Under the pieces are notes generated by a model. That model ran no database searches and was not told the DNA's origin. It saw only the letters and a list, made by a program, of their open reading frames with translations. This document shows positions 33,337-45,475 of a DNA stretch of 64,000 nucleotides, piece after piece (the first letter of the stretch is position 1; every line of letters starts with the position of its first letter). A program made the translations under genes and the position numbers. This DNA comes from Cephalopachus bancanus (taxonomy: Eukaryota > Chordata > Mammalia > Primates > Tarsiidae): NCBI GenBank assembly GCA_027257055.1, contig JAPVLO010000003.1, positions 11,163,501 to 11,227,500 of the forward strand, in the 5' to 3' direction.

Positions 33337-34237
33337 AGATTCTTCTGGATAACTTGCTCCAGCTTCTACATCAGCACTTGCTGCTTCACCTTGCATGTGT
33401 ATGTTATGGAGATGGCTTTTCTTAAACCTCAGGAATCAATTTCTGCTGGCTTCAAAATTTATTCTGCAGCTTCCTTACCTCTCTCAGCCTTTGTAGAATC
33501 GAAGAGTTAGGGCCTTTCTCTAGATTGTAGTTTGGCTCAAAGAAGTGTTACAGCTGGCTTGATCTTGTATTCAGACCACTGAAACTTTCTCCATATCAGC
33601 AATAAGACTTTATTTTGCTTTCTTACTATTTGTGTGTTCATTAGAGAAGCACTTTTGATATCCTTCGAGAATTTTTCCTTTGCGTTTATAATTTGGCTAA
33701 TCTTTGGCACAAGAGGCCCAGCTTTTGGCCTATTGACATGCCTTCCTCACTAAACTTTATTATTCCTCGCTTTCAATTTAAAGTGAGAGATGTGTGACTC
33801 TTCCTTTCACTTGAACACTTAGAGGCCATGGAAGGATTATTAATTGACCTAACTTCAGTATTGTTGTGTCTCATGGACTAGGGATGCCAGCGGAGAGGAA
33901 GAGAGACAGGGGAATGGCTAGTCAAAGCACATGCAACATTTATTGAGATTGCTGTCATTTATGGGCATGGCTCATGGTACCCTAAAACAGTTACAATAGT
34001 AGCATCAAAAGTCACTGATCACAGATCATCATACTAGATATAATAATAATGAAAAAGTTAGAAATATTGCAAGAATTACTAAATTGTGACATAGAGACAC
34101 AAAGTGAGCACATGCTGGTGAGAAAAGGACTTCAGTAGACTTGTTCAGTGCAAGGTTGCCACAAACCTTCAACTTGTTAAAAATTCAGTATATGAGAAGC
34201 ATTATAAAGCCAAGCAAAATAGAATGAGCTATGTCTG
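33337..34237 (-). mobile_element. Tigger transposon, right segment with terminus
   Basis: Continues the transposase region ('ttctacatcagcacttgctg', 'atatcagcaataagactt', 'ctcttcctttcacttgaac') into the end region 'tgatcacagatcatcatact' and the terminal inverted repeat 'tgagctatgtctg' ending at 34237. It is followed by TA (34238-34239), matching the TA at 25667-25668. The element is therefore structurally complete once insertions are removed. Confidence 0.85.
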
Positions 34238-34374
34238 TACTTTTATCAAGATTCAGTGACCTGGCAAAACTCTCAAAGGTAGAAAGTGGAAAGTGTCCAA
34301 CCAGATCCATTGGAGGACAAAGCTGCTGCTCTGCTAACCACATCACCCTGGGGGACCCTCCCCAAGACCCCACA

Positions 34375-34605
34375 TCCATTCAATTCAGCTCAGTGACCAT
34401 TTATTGGACATCTGGACACTGTGCTAGTCCCCAAAAATATAAAGATTAGGTAGTCACCACATGAACTTTCATTCAGCTCATCACATCTAAGTAGGAAAAA
34501 AAGAAAAGGGGTGAGCGTTCTGATAAACTAAACAATCTCCAACAGAGGAAGACCCCAACTCAGGCTGAAGGCTTCCTAGAAGAGGTGATACATGAAGCTA
34601 TTTAT
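34375..34605 (-). mobile_element. L2 LINE 3' end
   Basis: Minus-orientation L2: 'tgaccatttattggacatct', 'ggacactgtgctagtcccca' and 'ggcttcctagaagaggtgat'. Confidence 0.6.
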
Positions 34606-34904
34606 ATTAGAACAAGAGACCCAGTTCCTCATTCTCTCTGTACATTACCACTTGGTCTTCTGAGTCATTTCCTAGCCCGGGTGGACACTCCATCATCGAT
34701 CTACTCAGTGACCAGAGCTGAGCACCTATAGGAGGGGAATAGAGGAAGGCTTTCTTGCCCGTTTCTGCCAACAATTTATCATTCACTGGAAATCCATTAA
34801 GTGCTCTCAAATCTGAGTGCTCATCCTCTTCCCTGCCCCCCACTCCCACGTTTACCTTAGTTTATATATTGTGATTCCTTAATGATGAATAAAACCACCT
34901 CCTG
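34606..34904. other. Unique sequence, no feature recognised
   Basis: Nothing recognised between the two oppositely oriented L2 remnants. Confidence 0.35.
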
Positions 34905-35370
34905 TCTGGTCTCCATGCCTCCAATTTTGCCCCACCTTCTCCTTCCTGCCCCTACCATCTTTATACAGAGCAAATAAAACTTTGTCATTCTCTGTCAAAA
35001 CTCCTTCTGCGACCCCACACAGCTTTCTCTTGCTAGGAAGGTCTTGACACTTGTATGCTTTAGGTGCTACTCGTTTGCCTGGAAAGTTCTCAACTGAATC
35101 TCCTTTTCCTTGAAAACGCCTGCTCTTTCTTAAAACCTTAGTTCAATGGCTACCTCCTCCAGGAAAAGTTCCTTGATGTCCCAGTCTAATGTAAATGTCT
35201 CCATTGCACGTTGTGTTTAATTCAATGGATCACTACCTACATAGTTTTGTACCCATTGGTGTAGTGTGTGTCTCTCTCACCCAGCTGTGAGTTCCTGAAG
35301 GGTAGGAGGTGGGGAGGGAGGCTGTGTCTTATTTGATTTGTAATTCAAGCACCTGGCACATGAAAACCAT
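34905..35370 (+). mobile_element. L2 LINE 3' region
   Basis: Plus-orientation L2: 'cttaaaaccttagttcaatg', 'gctacctcctccaggaaaag', 'ttccttgatgtcccagtcta', 'gtgagttcctgaagggtagg', 'gctgtgtcttatttgatttg' and 'cacctggcacatgaaaacca'. Confidence 0.85.
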
Positions 35371-35494
35371 CTGGTGACTGTGGAAGAGAAGCAATTTCAG
35401 GTAGCAGGAATAGCTTGAGCCAAGGCACGCTGGAGTGCAACAATGGTGCATTTGGGGGTACTGTATAACAAAAGGTGTCATGATACTGTAGAGC

Positions 35495-35692
35495 AACAGA
35501 CAGAAAACTTCCTTTAAAGGACCAGAGAGTAAATATTTTAAGCTCTGCAGGCCATGAAGCAAAATCAAAGGTACTTGTGTTGGCATTGCACAATCATTTA
35601 ATATGTAACTTTTCAAAGATGGAAAAACCAGTCTTAGCTTATGATCTAGTCCTTGAAGGTCAAATGTGGCCCATGTGTTGCAGTTTGCCAAC
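35495..35692 (+). mobile_element. hAT-type MITE (third copy), decayed
   Basis: Same family as 7190-7502: 'ggaccagagagtaaatattt', 'taagctctgcaggccatgaa', 'agatggaaaaaccagtctta' and 'gcccatgtgttgcagtttgc', then 'caaccc'. The left terminus is not clear. Confidence 0.7.
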
Positions 35693-38049
35693 CCTTGCCA
35701 CAAAGGATGAGGAGAGAGGGTATACAGCAAGGGGAGAGGCTGGAGTGGTAAGCAGTGATCATGGAGAACTAAGATGGCAGTGGAATATCTGGCACTTGGC
35801 CATCAAGTGGCTTTAAGCAGGGAAGCAGCATGGTCTGATTTGTGTTTTATAAAGGCTCAGTTCCTGGAGTAGAGAAATAAATTTTTATTCATCTGAGCAG
35901 GCAAAACTACATACAGCCTTCTAATCCCAACACCAACACCATCTCTTTTCCCAAGAGAGGAACTCCTGGAAAGAGATAGCCCACAGGACTACAGTCTCTT
36001 ACAACCTTCTATTGAAACAAGGGGCCTTGGATTTGAGAGAATATTCTTAGGGGACAACTTTTCTTATCCCTTCCAAGGAAAATGAAAAGGTCATTTGGAA
36101 CTGTGGAACAGGGCCCATGAAGAACATTCTCCATGGCTCTGCAAACCCATTTCTGCCTGGGTCTCCTCATGACAATGGCTATTTATTTGACCTTCACTTC
36201 CACCTCAATCCAACTCCCAAACTTAGTTCCAAAACAGGTCTTAAATCACTCAGGAGCCAAGCCAAGCCAGGCTGAAAGAGGAAGTAGCCTTCGCCAAGCC
36301 AATGTTCCAGCAAACTCTACGGACATCAAAACAAAGACAGGGTAAAGTCTGATGAAATCACCTGCAAACAATCAAAGCAAGATGTTGGCATCTTCTTCAG
36401 GGATTAGCCCAAATTACAATTGTAATGTCTGTGGATAAAATAGGCAACTGAGTTAGAAGGCCTTTCAGGGAAGGTCTTAGTGGCTAATTCAGATGACAAG
36501 TAATTGGATAGTACAGATTTGTGCATGAGTTAAATGGATGCCTGTTTTGGCTCAGTGAGGCCACCTTAAGAATGTTGACTTAGCACGGGCCTCTAGGGTG
36601 GCCACACCCACTTTACTGCCTGTATTAACTCTCTTCTACATACTTCCTTCAAGAAAGCAATCTTGATTCTGATTTTATGGACTTACTGAGGTTGTGGTAA
36701 TCATACTTCACCATTGTTATGCTGCTGCTCCATTCTTACCCTGCTTCCTTGGAGAGAAAATGGGTAGTGCTGTTATGAGATCCACTCTGTTAGAACCAGG
36801 TTATAAGGAGACTAAATCCATCATTCAATCTTTAGTTTTCATTGTATCAACTCTGCCTCTCCCATGGCACAACACTTTATTCAAGTAACATGACTTCCTC
36901 AGGGTTCTGCAATGATCCTCTAGGGGTGATGTCACTGGGATGGGACAGAGCTTTTAGTTTCATGAGTTCTATTTAGAAATGAGCTTTAGAAACATGGTTC
37001 ACAGGGATCAAATAAAGAAGTTGGCAGATTTTAAAAGTTTTTAAATTCTCTCAGAAAAACCATCATGAGAAAAGCCTACAATTGTCCCAGAATAGCCTTT
37101 CCAATATTCTGATGGCCAAATGTTTCAGATGAAAGTTGCTAGGTTCTTAAGGATCTTATAATCCAGAGCCTCATATTTATAAATATCCAACTTGTAAATG
37201 GGTATTCTGAGATAGGGAATGTGATTGAGAATTTGAATAAAGTGGAATCTGTGTAAAATACTGTGAATATAGCAAAGTATCCCACTAAACACTCAACTAC
37301 TTTGGTGACCTGCAGAGAACTCATTTATTTTTTACCGTACCATGAATCTTTCTATCTTTAAAAAAGAAAACCTTAGCTGACAGGGCACGTTTAGTCCTTC
37401 TCAGAATCAGAGGGCTCTGGGCAGATAGAAGTATTATAGGATATTTGTAAAGGATTATTTCTGGATTGCTAAACTACTTAGTGAACTATTTTGAGGTTAT
37501 CCAGTTCAGACTGGGGCACTATATAAGAGGAAGGGGAAGTTCCAGGAGTAATAATAACCTTGGCATTCCCGCCATCATCTCACCTTTTAAGAATTGGTGA
37601 AAGGAGGTCTGTGACAAAGTATTCAGAGTTCTGCCATCACAAAATTTCACTAAATCCTATCTTATACAAATGAAGAGGAAAGGAAGCCTATACAAATTTT
37701 GCTACCAAAGGGATATATGAGAGACCCAGGACCCAACTCACACATCAGAACTGCTGGCCTCAAATAAGCAATCATTCACAAGTTCAAGGAATATGTGAAG
37801 AGAGTCACTGGGTACATCGGTTCAAAGCAGGACCCCATGTTGGTTCACACACCAAAGGGGGAGTCGATGTCCCTCTGCTTACATATCCATTGGCCTGTAG
37901 GATTAGGGAGTCCCTGGCCAGGAAATGCATGCATGGGGACTAATCACTTCACTGGCAATACCAGGCTTATCTCACCATTCAAAATCACCCAGGTTATAGG
38001 AGAGAAGTTGCTTTGAGTAAGTGTGTTCCCCATCAGAATTCTCCCAGAT
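35693..38049. other. Mostly unique; one ancient-repeat-like patch
   Basis: At 35790-35870 'ggctttaagcagggaagcag' and 'catggtctgatttgtgtttt' follow a common ancient repeat pattern I cannot name. The remaining ~2 kb (35880-38049) shows no family, RNA gene or supported exon. Confidence 0.35.
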
Positions 38050-38490
38050 GATGTGAAATTCTGAAAATAGTGTTGAAAGAAAAACTTTAGACAAATTAAA
38101 TTTTGCAGAGTTTGATTAAACAAAGAAACAATTCATGAATCAGGCAGCCCCCGGAACCAAAATAAGTTCAGAACGACTCTAGGGCTGCTTCTTGGGCTGG
38201 GAACATTTATGGACAGAAAAAGGGAACAGTGCCATACAGAAAATGGAAGCAAGGTACAAAAAGAGCAGAACTGATTACAGCTCCTCAATTGCCTTATTCG
38301 AACACTCTTTAAACAGTTGGCCACCTGTGATGGGCTGAAACTCAGCTGCTGTGATGGGCTGAGGCTCTGCTACGTGGTACCAGAGTAGGTTACCGTCCAT
38401 TTTCACTTCCAATTAGGTCACAGTTCTCTACGTATGGGGAAACCTTTAGGTCAAACTTAAAATATGAATGGAAGCAGCTCTAGGCCAATG
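38050..38490. mobile_element. Possible ERV LTR or other interspersed repeat, unresolved
   Basis: The block 'gcagagtttgattaaacaaa', 'acaattcatgaatcaggcag', 'ccttattcgaacactcttta', 'tgggctgaaactcagctgct' and 'acctttaggtcaaacttaaa' reads like a dispersed primate repeat of LTR type. I could not fix the family or strand. It contains a short tandem duplication at about 38327-38372. Confidence 0.4.
38327..38372 (+). repeat. Two-copy 24-bp tandem repeat
   Basis: 'tgtgatgggctgaaactcag' is followed 24 bp later by 'tgtgatgggctgaggctctg'. The two units differ at a few positions. Confidence 0.8.
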
Positions 38491-39329
38491 TAATTTAGCA
38501 GTAATTTACTGTGTGGGAGGCCCCTAAACTAATGGGAAGTACAAGTCCCCAAAAAAACCCACAAGTGGAGCTTGTGCATGGACCCTACCCTAATTGAGGC
38601 AGGTGTCAAATGTCTCAAGTTCCTCTTACAGAGTGGCTCTTGGCTGCTGACGGTGCTGGGCTATTCTCCCGGGGCAGTTCTCATGACCATATCTCTGACG
38701 ATCAATTATTCCACTGAATCACCATGACTCCCTCTGGGCCACTCACTCCCTGCACAGCGTACATATGCAAGGACCCAGTCTGTCTCACATAAGTAGGGCA
38801 GTACTCCTTGGGGGTCAGCTCTTTGGTGCTTACTTTGTAACCCTAAGCTCTACAGCAGCACTAGTTCCCCTTCAGGAGTCTACTGGGATTACTACCTGAA
38901 TGAGGAGCAAAACCAAGAGCTCTCCTAGACTAAGGCACTGACCCCAACCCCGCCAGAGTAGCCAGGACAGACTGGTTCATTTTGTGAGTGGGACCGTCAC
39001 TTAGCTTTGCAACTCTGCTTTCTCCTGAATGAGTACCACCAATACCCAACCTGTATTTCTGGACCTTGCAAGACAAAAATCTAGCCACTGCCTGTGGGCA
39101 CCTCCCAGCTACACTGCCACACACTCATAAACTCATAAAGGGACAATGCATAATCTCTCTGTGTGGGAAAGAGACTGGACTTTGGAACTGGACAGGCTCA
39201 CCCGAGTATCCCTGGGCTTGGAGTGTAGAGAGAAAACCTCTGATACTCCATTAATATGAGAAGATCGGTTGAGAGCAGGAAAGTTACGCTGTTCAACAAC
39301 AATAACAGGTGCGTGTTTGCCACAAGACA
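38491..39329. other. Unresolved, non-repetitive by eye
   Basis: About 0.8 kb of balanced-composition sequence with no family recognised. It may be the continuation of the LTR-like element before it, but there is no diagnostic motif. Confidence 0.35.
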
Positions 39330-39535
39330 GTCATTCTCTAAGTGCTTTGCACATATGAGGTCATTTAAGCTTCCCAACAATCAGCCAAGCGACATAATGT
39401 TTTTGTTCCTATTTTATAGATGACAAAAGTGAGGCACAGAGAAGCGAAAGAATTCGTAGCACATAGTAAGTGGTCAAACCCAGGCTGCCGACTTCTGCCT
39501 GAGCCCCTGCCTATGTTCTTCTAGGACAATAGTTT
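39330..39535 (-). mobile_element. MIR SINE
   Basis: Minus-orientation MIR: 'ctaagtgctttgcacatatg', 'aggtcatttaagcttcccaa', 'attttatagatgacaaaagt' and 'gaggcacagagaagcgaaag'. Confidence 0.9.
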
Positions 39536-39539
39536 ACAC

Positions 39540-39712
39540 TATCATTTAATCTTCCCAGGTATTCTGAGAGCTTTATTAGCCCCATTTTATGGATAAGAAA
39601 TTGAGTTTCAGAGAGGTTAAGTGATTTTTCCAAAAGCCACAGAGTTAGTAGTCAAGCACAGGCTTTAATTCCTGCCTCCAAGGCCCATACTGTTAACCCC
39701 CATAAAACACAC
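39540..39712 (-). mobile_element. MIR SINE, adjacent second copy
   Basis: Minus-orientation MIR: 'atcatttaatcttcccaggt', 'cccattttatggataagaaa', 'ttgagtttcagagaggttaa' and 'gtgatttttccaaaagccac'. It abuts the previous MIR in the same orientation. Confidence 0.88.
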
Positions 39713-41854
39713 TCAATAGGTTCATTTTCCAGAAGTTTTGAAATGTATGAAAAAGAGAAGGAAAGAAGGAATAGGAAGGGAGAGCAACCCAGAAGGGAGA
39801 AACAATAAATATTTGGGGAATCATTAAATTAAAGAACATTTATTTTTTACACATTATGGATCTGAAGTTACATTATGTGGGGTTTGTCACCCAGGAATTT
39901 ATTAGGTGTGATTCGGTTTGCAGTGACATGAAAGCCTAGAAGAGGACTGAAACAAACTAGGACACTTTTTTTAAAAAAAGATACTTAGGGATTTTAAAAA
40001 ACCCAACAAACATGTTTTTCACGAATTTAAAAAACTGCCATGGTTTCTCCTCCTTGGTGACTACAGAGCTCTGCAGCAGTCACACACAATTTGCAGTTGA
40101 CCGTTTGGGAGAAAGTATTTTGGCCCAACCGTGCAGCCTCCCTGTCCCATCCACAAAGGGTGACATAGTCCAGGGAGCTGCTGCATTCATCAAACGGGCT
40201 CGGCTTTTAGACTCAGCTTTTAGAGCCACCCCATGGGGAAGGGCAATTGTTCCTCATGGTCCCAAGGGAAGACATCAGTTTGGCTGTGACAGTCCCCGAA
40301 TTGGATGCATAATTGTTCCAGGGGAAGTATTATAGGACCAACAAAAAGAAATCTGTGCTGTATTATTTTGTAGGTTTCAACTGGTTGGATATGAAGCAAA
40401 ACAAAAAAGAAATTACATACTTGATGCAAAATTAGAGCATTTAACATTTCTATTTCTTTTAGACATTTTAATCTATTCCTCCATGAGGATAGCTAATGGT
40501 TGTCTAAAAGCTTTTGCCACTTTTCTACCACATTTTAAGATGCCTATTTTCTTTAGCTAGTCCTTCCAACAAAACCATGTTCATTTTGTTCTTAGGATTT
40601 ATTTCCAAGGATACAGTTCTTAGAGCAATTTAGGAATTATCCAAAGAATTATTAAAGGATTTAAGAGTCTTAATATAGCAGTATTAATTTACTAAAGGAT
40701 CCTTCAAGAAATTTTTCTGAATGTCTGGTGGTGTGAAAAATCTTAGAAAAAATATTAAGCTGTGGGCTTCAAAATGGTTAAAATAAGAGGGATAGGAAAA
40801 TGTAATGTAATTGTTATAAAAAAGTATTTTTATATATAAATGTTTTAATATATGTATATGCATTACATTTACATCAGGCAAATTCCCTTGATAGTGTTGT
40901 GCTAATATTTTTCCCCCCAAACACATTATTTTTCATCATCATGAAGAGATACATGATGTGTAAGCTGATCTGCAACGAAGGATAATGTGCTTGTTGATGA
41001 ATGCCTTTTCTATTTACAGTTCTATTCCTAAGGCTAATTAAATTCAACTTTGATCTTAGCTTAATAAGAAGAACTATTTGGGTTTCAAAAGTCATATTTA
41101 ATATCAGAAAACCAGTCCTTTAAGAATTTCCTTGTGTTAGCTACTGCTGAATGGGCCAGATGGTATTAATTAAACAACCAACCTTGAGCACAGAAGAGTA
41201 CACAAAAGCTCCATCAGTGACTTTGCTGATTCTTCTTCCCCCTTATGCACATTAGCATTAAGTTTTCATCTACAACATCTGAGGTACATCATTTTCTTTG
41301 CTCATATATCACCCCAATGATGAGTAGGAAGTAGAAATTCTCCTCCATGGAGCACTTCTGTAATCTGTGGGAAATTGCTGTGAAAGCTACGTGTGTAGGA
41401 GCAAGAGTTCAAGAGGCATGCTCAAGTACAGAAGGGGCTCCTCACTTGCTGGCTAAGTAGAGAGTCTGCCGACTGGCCAGCCTTCTCTTTCACTGAGCCC
41501 CAGGGTGTGCTTTAGAGGTAGCAACTGGGGCAGACCCGAATGGTGAGAAAAGGAAAATGGTAACCTTGTCATTGATACAAAGGTTAGAAACAAAGGACCT
41601 CTCGTGGAAAGGGACTGAGGAGAAGGGAGATACCTGAACTTGGGATTCCAAGCTGAATGCTGTTTAGTGGAAGGTGCAAATCCTCTTCTCTGTGCTCCTT
41701 GCACAGTTTCCAGAGAAGCCCATATTGCTCACAAATGCTGTTGTACACGTGAATTCTATAGGATATTTCAAAGAAGAGGACAGGGAAGAAATGACTTTCT
41801 CATGGAACTCATACAAGTAGCAGTAACAAGTCCCCAAATCTACAGATCTGAAAC
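39713..41854. other. Unique sequence, possibly constrained
   Basis: Over 2 kb with no repeat recognised, the longest such clean stretch in the window. The part at 40010-40450 has balanced composition. The part at 41020-41180 is AT-rich, with homeodomain-like words (ggctaattaaattc, ggtattaattaaac), a TCF/LEF-like 'ctttgatctt' and an E-box 'ccagatggt'. These are only motif matches. Regulatory function is inference. Confidence 0.4.
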
Positions 41855-41925
41855 TGGGTTGACAGATTGGGTGACAGAGTGAGACTCCGACTCAAAAAAA
41901 AAAAAAGAAAGAAAGAAAGAAAAAG
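41855..41925 (+). mobile_element. Alu 3' tail (strongly 5'-truncated) with GAAA run
   Basis: 'ttgggtgacagagtgagact' then 'ccgactc' and an A-run, then (gaaa)n to 41925. Only the last ~35 bases of the Alu are present. The 'gtgacagagtgagactcc.actc' ending is the same as the lineage-type Alus elsewhere in the window. Confidence 0.8.
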
Positions 41926-42434
41926 GAATTTGTTGCATATACTTTTGTGAGGGAAGTGCTAGTGCAAAATAAAAAGTTTACTGTTATTGGGTAAAATACC
42001 TCTAACTATTTTGGAGATAAATGACTAATGTTTCTCAAAGGACTTTGAAGGTGGCCTATACATCTCAGTTAGCCTAGAGTAATTCTGTATTATAGCTAAA
42101 AATCAGGGGCTCATACCGAAATTGCTGGGAACAATGGTACCTGCATTTTGTTAGCTGTAAAGTGGTGATAAAACAAATGAATCAGCAGCTTCCCTGACAT
42201 TTATTGGTTATTATTGAGGGTGATAGGAAGAGGGGAAATGGAAACAGCCGGCAGGGGCTCACTTCTTTGTTCTAACTTCATTTTTTAAGACTCTCTCTTG
42301 TTCTATGAACTTTCTTTGTGAATTCCAAACCTCATGTGTAATTAAATCTCTAAAGAACGGAGTGACAACCAGCAAGCTCCTGCCCTAGAAAATATAACTG
42401 GTTTAGCAATACATTTCCAATTGTTCTTCCTGCT
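41926..42434. other. Unique sequence, no feature recognised
   Basis: No repeat family or exon recognised. Confidence 0.35.
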
Positions 42435-42935
42435 TGCCCATTTTTCTGCTTCCAACTCATATGAAACCCAGCTACCATCACACTCTGCCCAATGCCAATT
42501 CTGATCATATTACTCTCTTGTTCAGAAACCTTCAAAGTCTCCCCAACAACTGGAAAAGCAAACATAAGGTGCGTTGCCTGGCCTTTGATGCCTCCTGCCA
42601 TCTTGGAGTGAATACTCTCATTAAACATCACTGGGTCTTTATTTCCCTTTTCTTTGCATTTTTCACTTTCTTCCTCCTGCTTGGATGGCTCTCTCTGCTC
42701 CTACCCCATGCTTCCAGAGATTCATTGAGATGACTTTCTTTTCTGGAAAGTTTCCTGAAGAGCTATAAATATATGTATTTTAGGGATATTTTGTATGTCT
42801 TGGATGACATCAAATTAGTCTGCATTTGAATAGATTTAATTATTTGTATTTTATAATGTTTTCAAGACTTTAAGCTTCCAGAAGCATGTAACTAAGTCTC
42901 ATTCATCTAACCCTAAAACCTATATTCTTTCCAGT
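42435..42935 (+). mobile_element. L2 LINE 3' region
   Basis: Plus-orientation L2: 'tgatcatattactctcttgt', 'tcagaaaccttcaaagtctc', 'catttttcactttcttcctc', 'ctgcttggatggctctct' and 'agactttaagcttccagaag', then 'aactaagtctcattcatct'. Decayed. Confidence 0.75.
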
Positions 42936-43277
42936 GCTCCAAACTGCTTCTTTCTTTTGGAGGAGGGCTAAACTACCCACTGGTCATTACCAGTGGGTCA
43001 TGAGTTGCCTTGAAATGGAAATATTTGCTTGGTGCTGTTATTGCTTTTTAACTTACAGTTAGTCTTAAAATTCTGTCTCCTGGCACCTGTTAAAAAAGGA
43101 CTGTGAGTCACAATGGTGAAAGACACCCCCCCCCAGGCACACACACCTTAATGAGTTCAGTGCATAGTCAGAATGTTTAGTAAAAACCATTCATATCACT
43201 CCATCCCTCTTAGTCAAACAAATGTATTGGCAATCCACAAAAGGCTAAAGGGAATCCTCTTCTTCTTAGTGCCTGTA

Positions 43278-43732
43278 TTAGTTTCTCAAGGCTGCTGTAA
43301 CAAATAACCACAAACTAAGTGACTTAAAACAATGGAAATTTATTCTTTTACATTTCAGGAGGCCATAACTCCAAAATCAAGGTGTGGGTATGCTCTTTCT
43401 GAAGGCTGTAGAGGAATCCTTCTTTGCCTCTTTCTTTCCTCTGGTGGTTGCTGGCAACCCTTAGTGTCTCTTGGCTTGTGGGTACATCACTTCAACCTTA
43501 TCTCTTCACATGGCAAGCTCCCAGGGTGTCTCCTTTCTCTGTGTTTCTTTTCTCCTATAAGGATGCCAGTCATATTGGATTAAGGCTCACCCTGATTTAG
43601 TATAACCTCATCTTAACTTGGTTGCATCTGCAAAAGTCCTATTTCCAAAATAGGTACTAGGGGTTAGTACTTAAACATGTTTATTTGCCAGGGGAGTGGA
43701 GGGGATAATTCAACCCACTACTCACAGAGAGT
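43278..43732 (-). mobile_element. MLT1-type LTR (ERVL-MaLR)
   Basis: Minus-strand LTR: 'gtttctcaaggctgctgtaa', 'aatggaaatttattctttta', 'ggattaaggctcaccctgat', 'cctcatcttaacttggttgc', 'atctgcaaaagtcctatttc' and 'gataattcaacccactactc' at its end. Confidence 0.88.
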
Positions 43733-43844
43733 CACATAATGCCATCATTCATGGCACTGCTGATGAGAACCTCAGCTTACACCTCTCCTCCAACAGTAAC
43801 CCCAAAAGCCTTGAACAAGAAATGATAGTTTAAAAAAACATGAG

Positions 43845-44075
43845 CGCTATAACTTTAATTATCATTTTTAATTGTGATAAGATAGCTATAATATAAAATT
43901 CACCCCCTGACAATTTTTAAATGTGCACTTCAGTGGTTCAGTAAAATTAAAGACATCCACATTGTCATGCAATTGCCACCCCTTCACCTTCAGGGCTCCT
44001 TTCATCTAGCCAAACTGAAATCTGTCCCCATTAAACAATAACATCCCATTCCTTAACCCCTTGATGGTTCTGTTA
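43845..44075 (-). mobile_element. L1M-type 3' UTR fragment (tentative)
   Basis: 'aaaattcaccccctgacaat', 'ttaaatgtgcacttcagtgg', 'atccacattgtcatgcaatt', 'ccaaactgaaatctgtcccc' and 'attaaacaataacatcccat' follow a very common ancient L1-related pattern. The subfamily and exact orientation are tentative. Confidence 0.55.
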
Positions 44076-44138
44076 AGTGTAGAATTTGTCATGGATAAGT
44101 GATTGAATTGTTCTAACCCAAGATTTTAATTTCATTTT

Positions 44139-44139
<1 letters not shown>

Positions 44140-44186
<47 letters not shown>
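44140..44186 (+). repeat. (GT)n microsatellite, about 23 units
   Basis: Uninterrupted GT dinucleotides. Likely polymorphic and able to form Z-DNA in principle. Confidence 0.99.
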
Positions 44187-44187
<1 letters not shown>

Positions 44188-44414
44188 TCAAAGTTAGCAG
44201 TGAAAACAATGGTGCTAGGGATAAATCCTCCATTGCAGAGCAGTATAATAAGCTAGTCTGGTGCAATTGAGAAGACCTTTATGTTGCTTATCCCAGAATG
44301 TGACCCAATTCCCTCATTTGACTGATGAAATTATTGCCTAAGCAAAAGTGACTAGGATCCCTTGGGGATCTTTGTGATAAACCCTCATGGGAAGATGTTA
44401 CTGGCCTCATCTGA

Positions 44415-44570
44415 AAGTGTGTTCAAATCAATGCTGCAAACATTTGTTCACAGTTCTTATCTGTGCTATACACTGCTATAAGTCCTGAGACACAAAAATA
44501 AGTAATACAGACAGCATTAGCACTCCAGAGCTCAAGAGTATAGTAGATATAGATATACAATATAGGAAAT
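44415..44570 (-). mobile_element. L2 LINE 3' end
   Basis: Minus-orientation L2: 'gctgcaaacatttgttcaca', 'gctatacactgctataagtc' and 'ctccagagctcaagagtata'. Diverged. Confidence 0.55.
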
Positions 44571-44949
44571 ATCTCTGCAAATGTATCTTTTCAAAAAATA
44601 CAACTTTTCTATCCATCTATGTCTTTTGTTAAAAGAATGGTACAACCTTCAACTGGACAATACCTTCCTTTTCTTCACTCTCCCATTTAGTCAATCTCTG
44701 ACCCTGGTATTCTATTTTACTTTCTAAATATTTTTTAGTAGAGATTGGCTTTACAGGGAGAGATGAGATGTTTCTAGGCATTGAGGAGACACTGGAAAGT
44801 ACAGGAGAGTTCTGTGTTGGAAAGAAAGCCGTGAGCAATTGAAGTGTACGTGTCAGAGGACATCTGGTGGGTATTGCTCCTCGAGAGTATCACACCTGAG
44901 ATTTCTGCTTCACCTCTCAGTTCTTCCTGGCCTGCAGGAGTAATTGTGG

Positions 44950-45254
44950 TCCTTAGTGAAGGTGTATTGCCCAGAATACTTTAGTACACCCTTTTCTAGA
45001 AAGTTCTTAAATATGGAGAATCTTCTCTTTTATTGTCTATTCTTACATTTGATACTGCATTCTGTCCTAGGTCTTCTTTTATGGTCATCTTATCTTGTCT
45101 CCTTGGACTATTTCATATTATCACATGGTTTCAGGACTATATATAATCTGATGACTAAAATTTAAACTCCCAACACAGACTTCATTCCTCAGCTTTAGAA
45201 TCATAGATCCAACTGTCTGCTAGACATTTTTACTCGCATATTCCTCGAGCATGT
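44950..45254 (+). mobile_element. L2 LINE, internal ORF2 fragment
   Basis: Plus-orientation L2 RT region: 'atttcatattatcacatggt', 'ttcaggactatatataatct', 'gatgactaaaatttaaactc', 'catagatccaactgtctgct' and 'agacatttttactcgcatat'. It ends abruptly at the start of local duplication 2. Confidence 0.6.
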
Positions 45255-45384
45255 CCAATTCCCACTGCCTGGCACACGAAAACACTCAGATTATTTGCTA
45301 CTTAAAGGAATGGAAGGAGGTGGGGGGAGAGTGCTAAGTCATATCCAGGCTAGACTGCTTGAGAATTCTGTGATGGATAAGCAA
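45255..45384 (+). repeat. Local duplication 2, copy 1
   Basis: Contains an L2 3' terminus ('cccactgcctggcacacgaa', 'cagattatttgctacttaaa') plus the following non-L2 flank ('gagtgctaagtcatatccag', 'ctgcttgagaattctgtgat'). The same L2 end and the same flank recur at 46924-47137. It joins directly to an internal part of L2 upstream. Confidence 0.8.
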
Positions 45385-45423
45385 AGTTACCTAGATGTCG
45401 CTTCCAAGTCTCCTTATTGCATG

Positions 45424-45424
45424 G

Positions 45425-45473
<49 letters not shown>
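45424..45473 (+). repeat. (TG)n microsatellite, about 25 units
   Basis: One interruption (gcg) near its start, otherwise pure TG. The cysteine-valine runs in the frame crossing it are artefacts. Confidence 0.99.
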
Positions 45474-45475
<2 letters not shown>

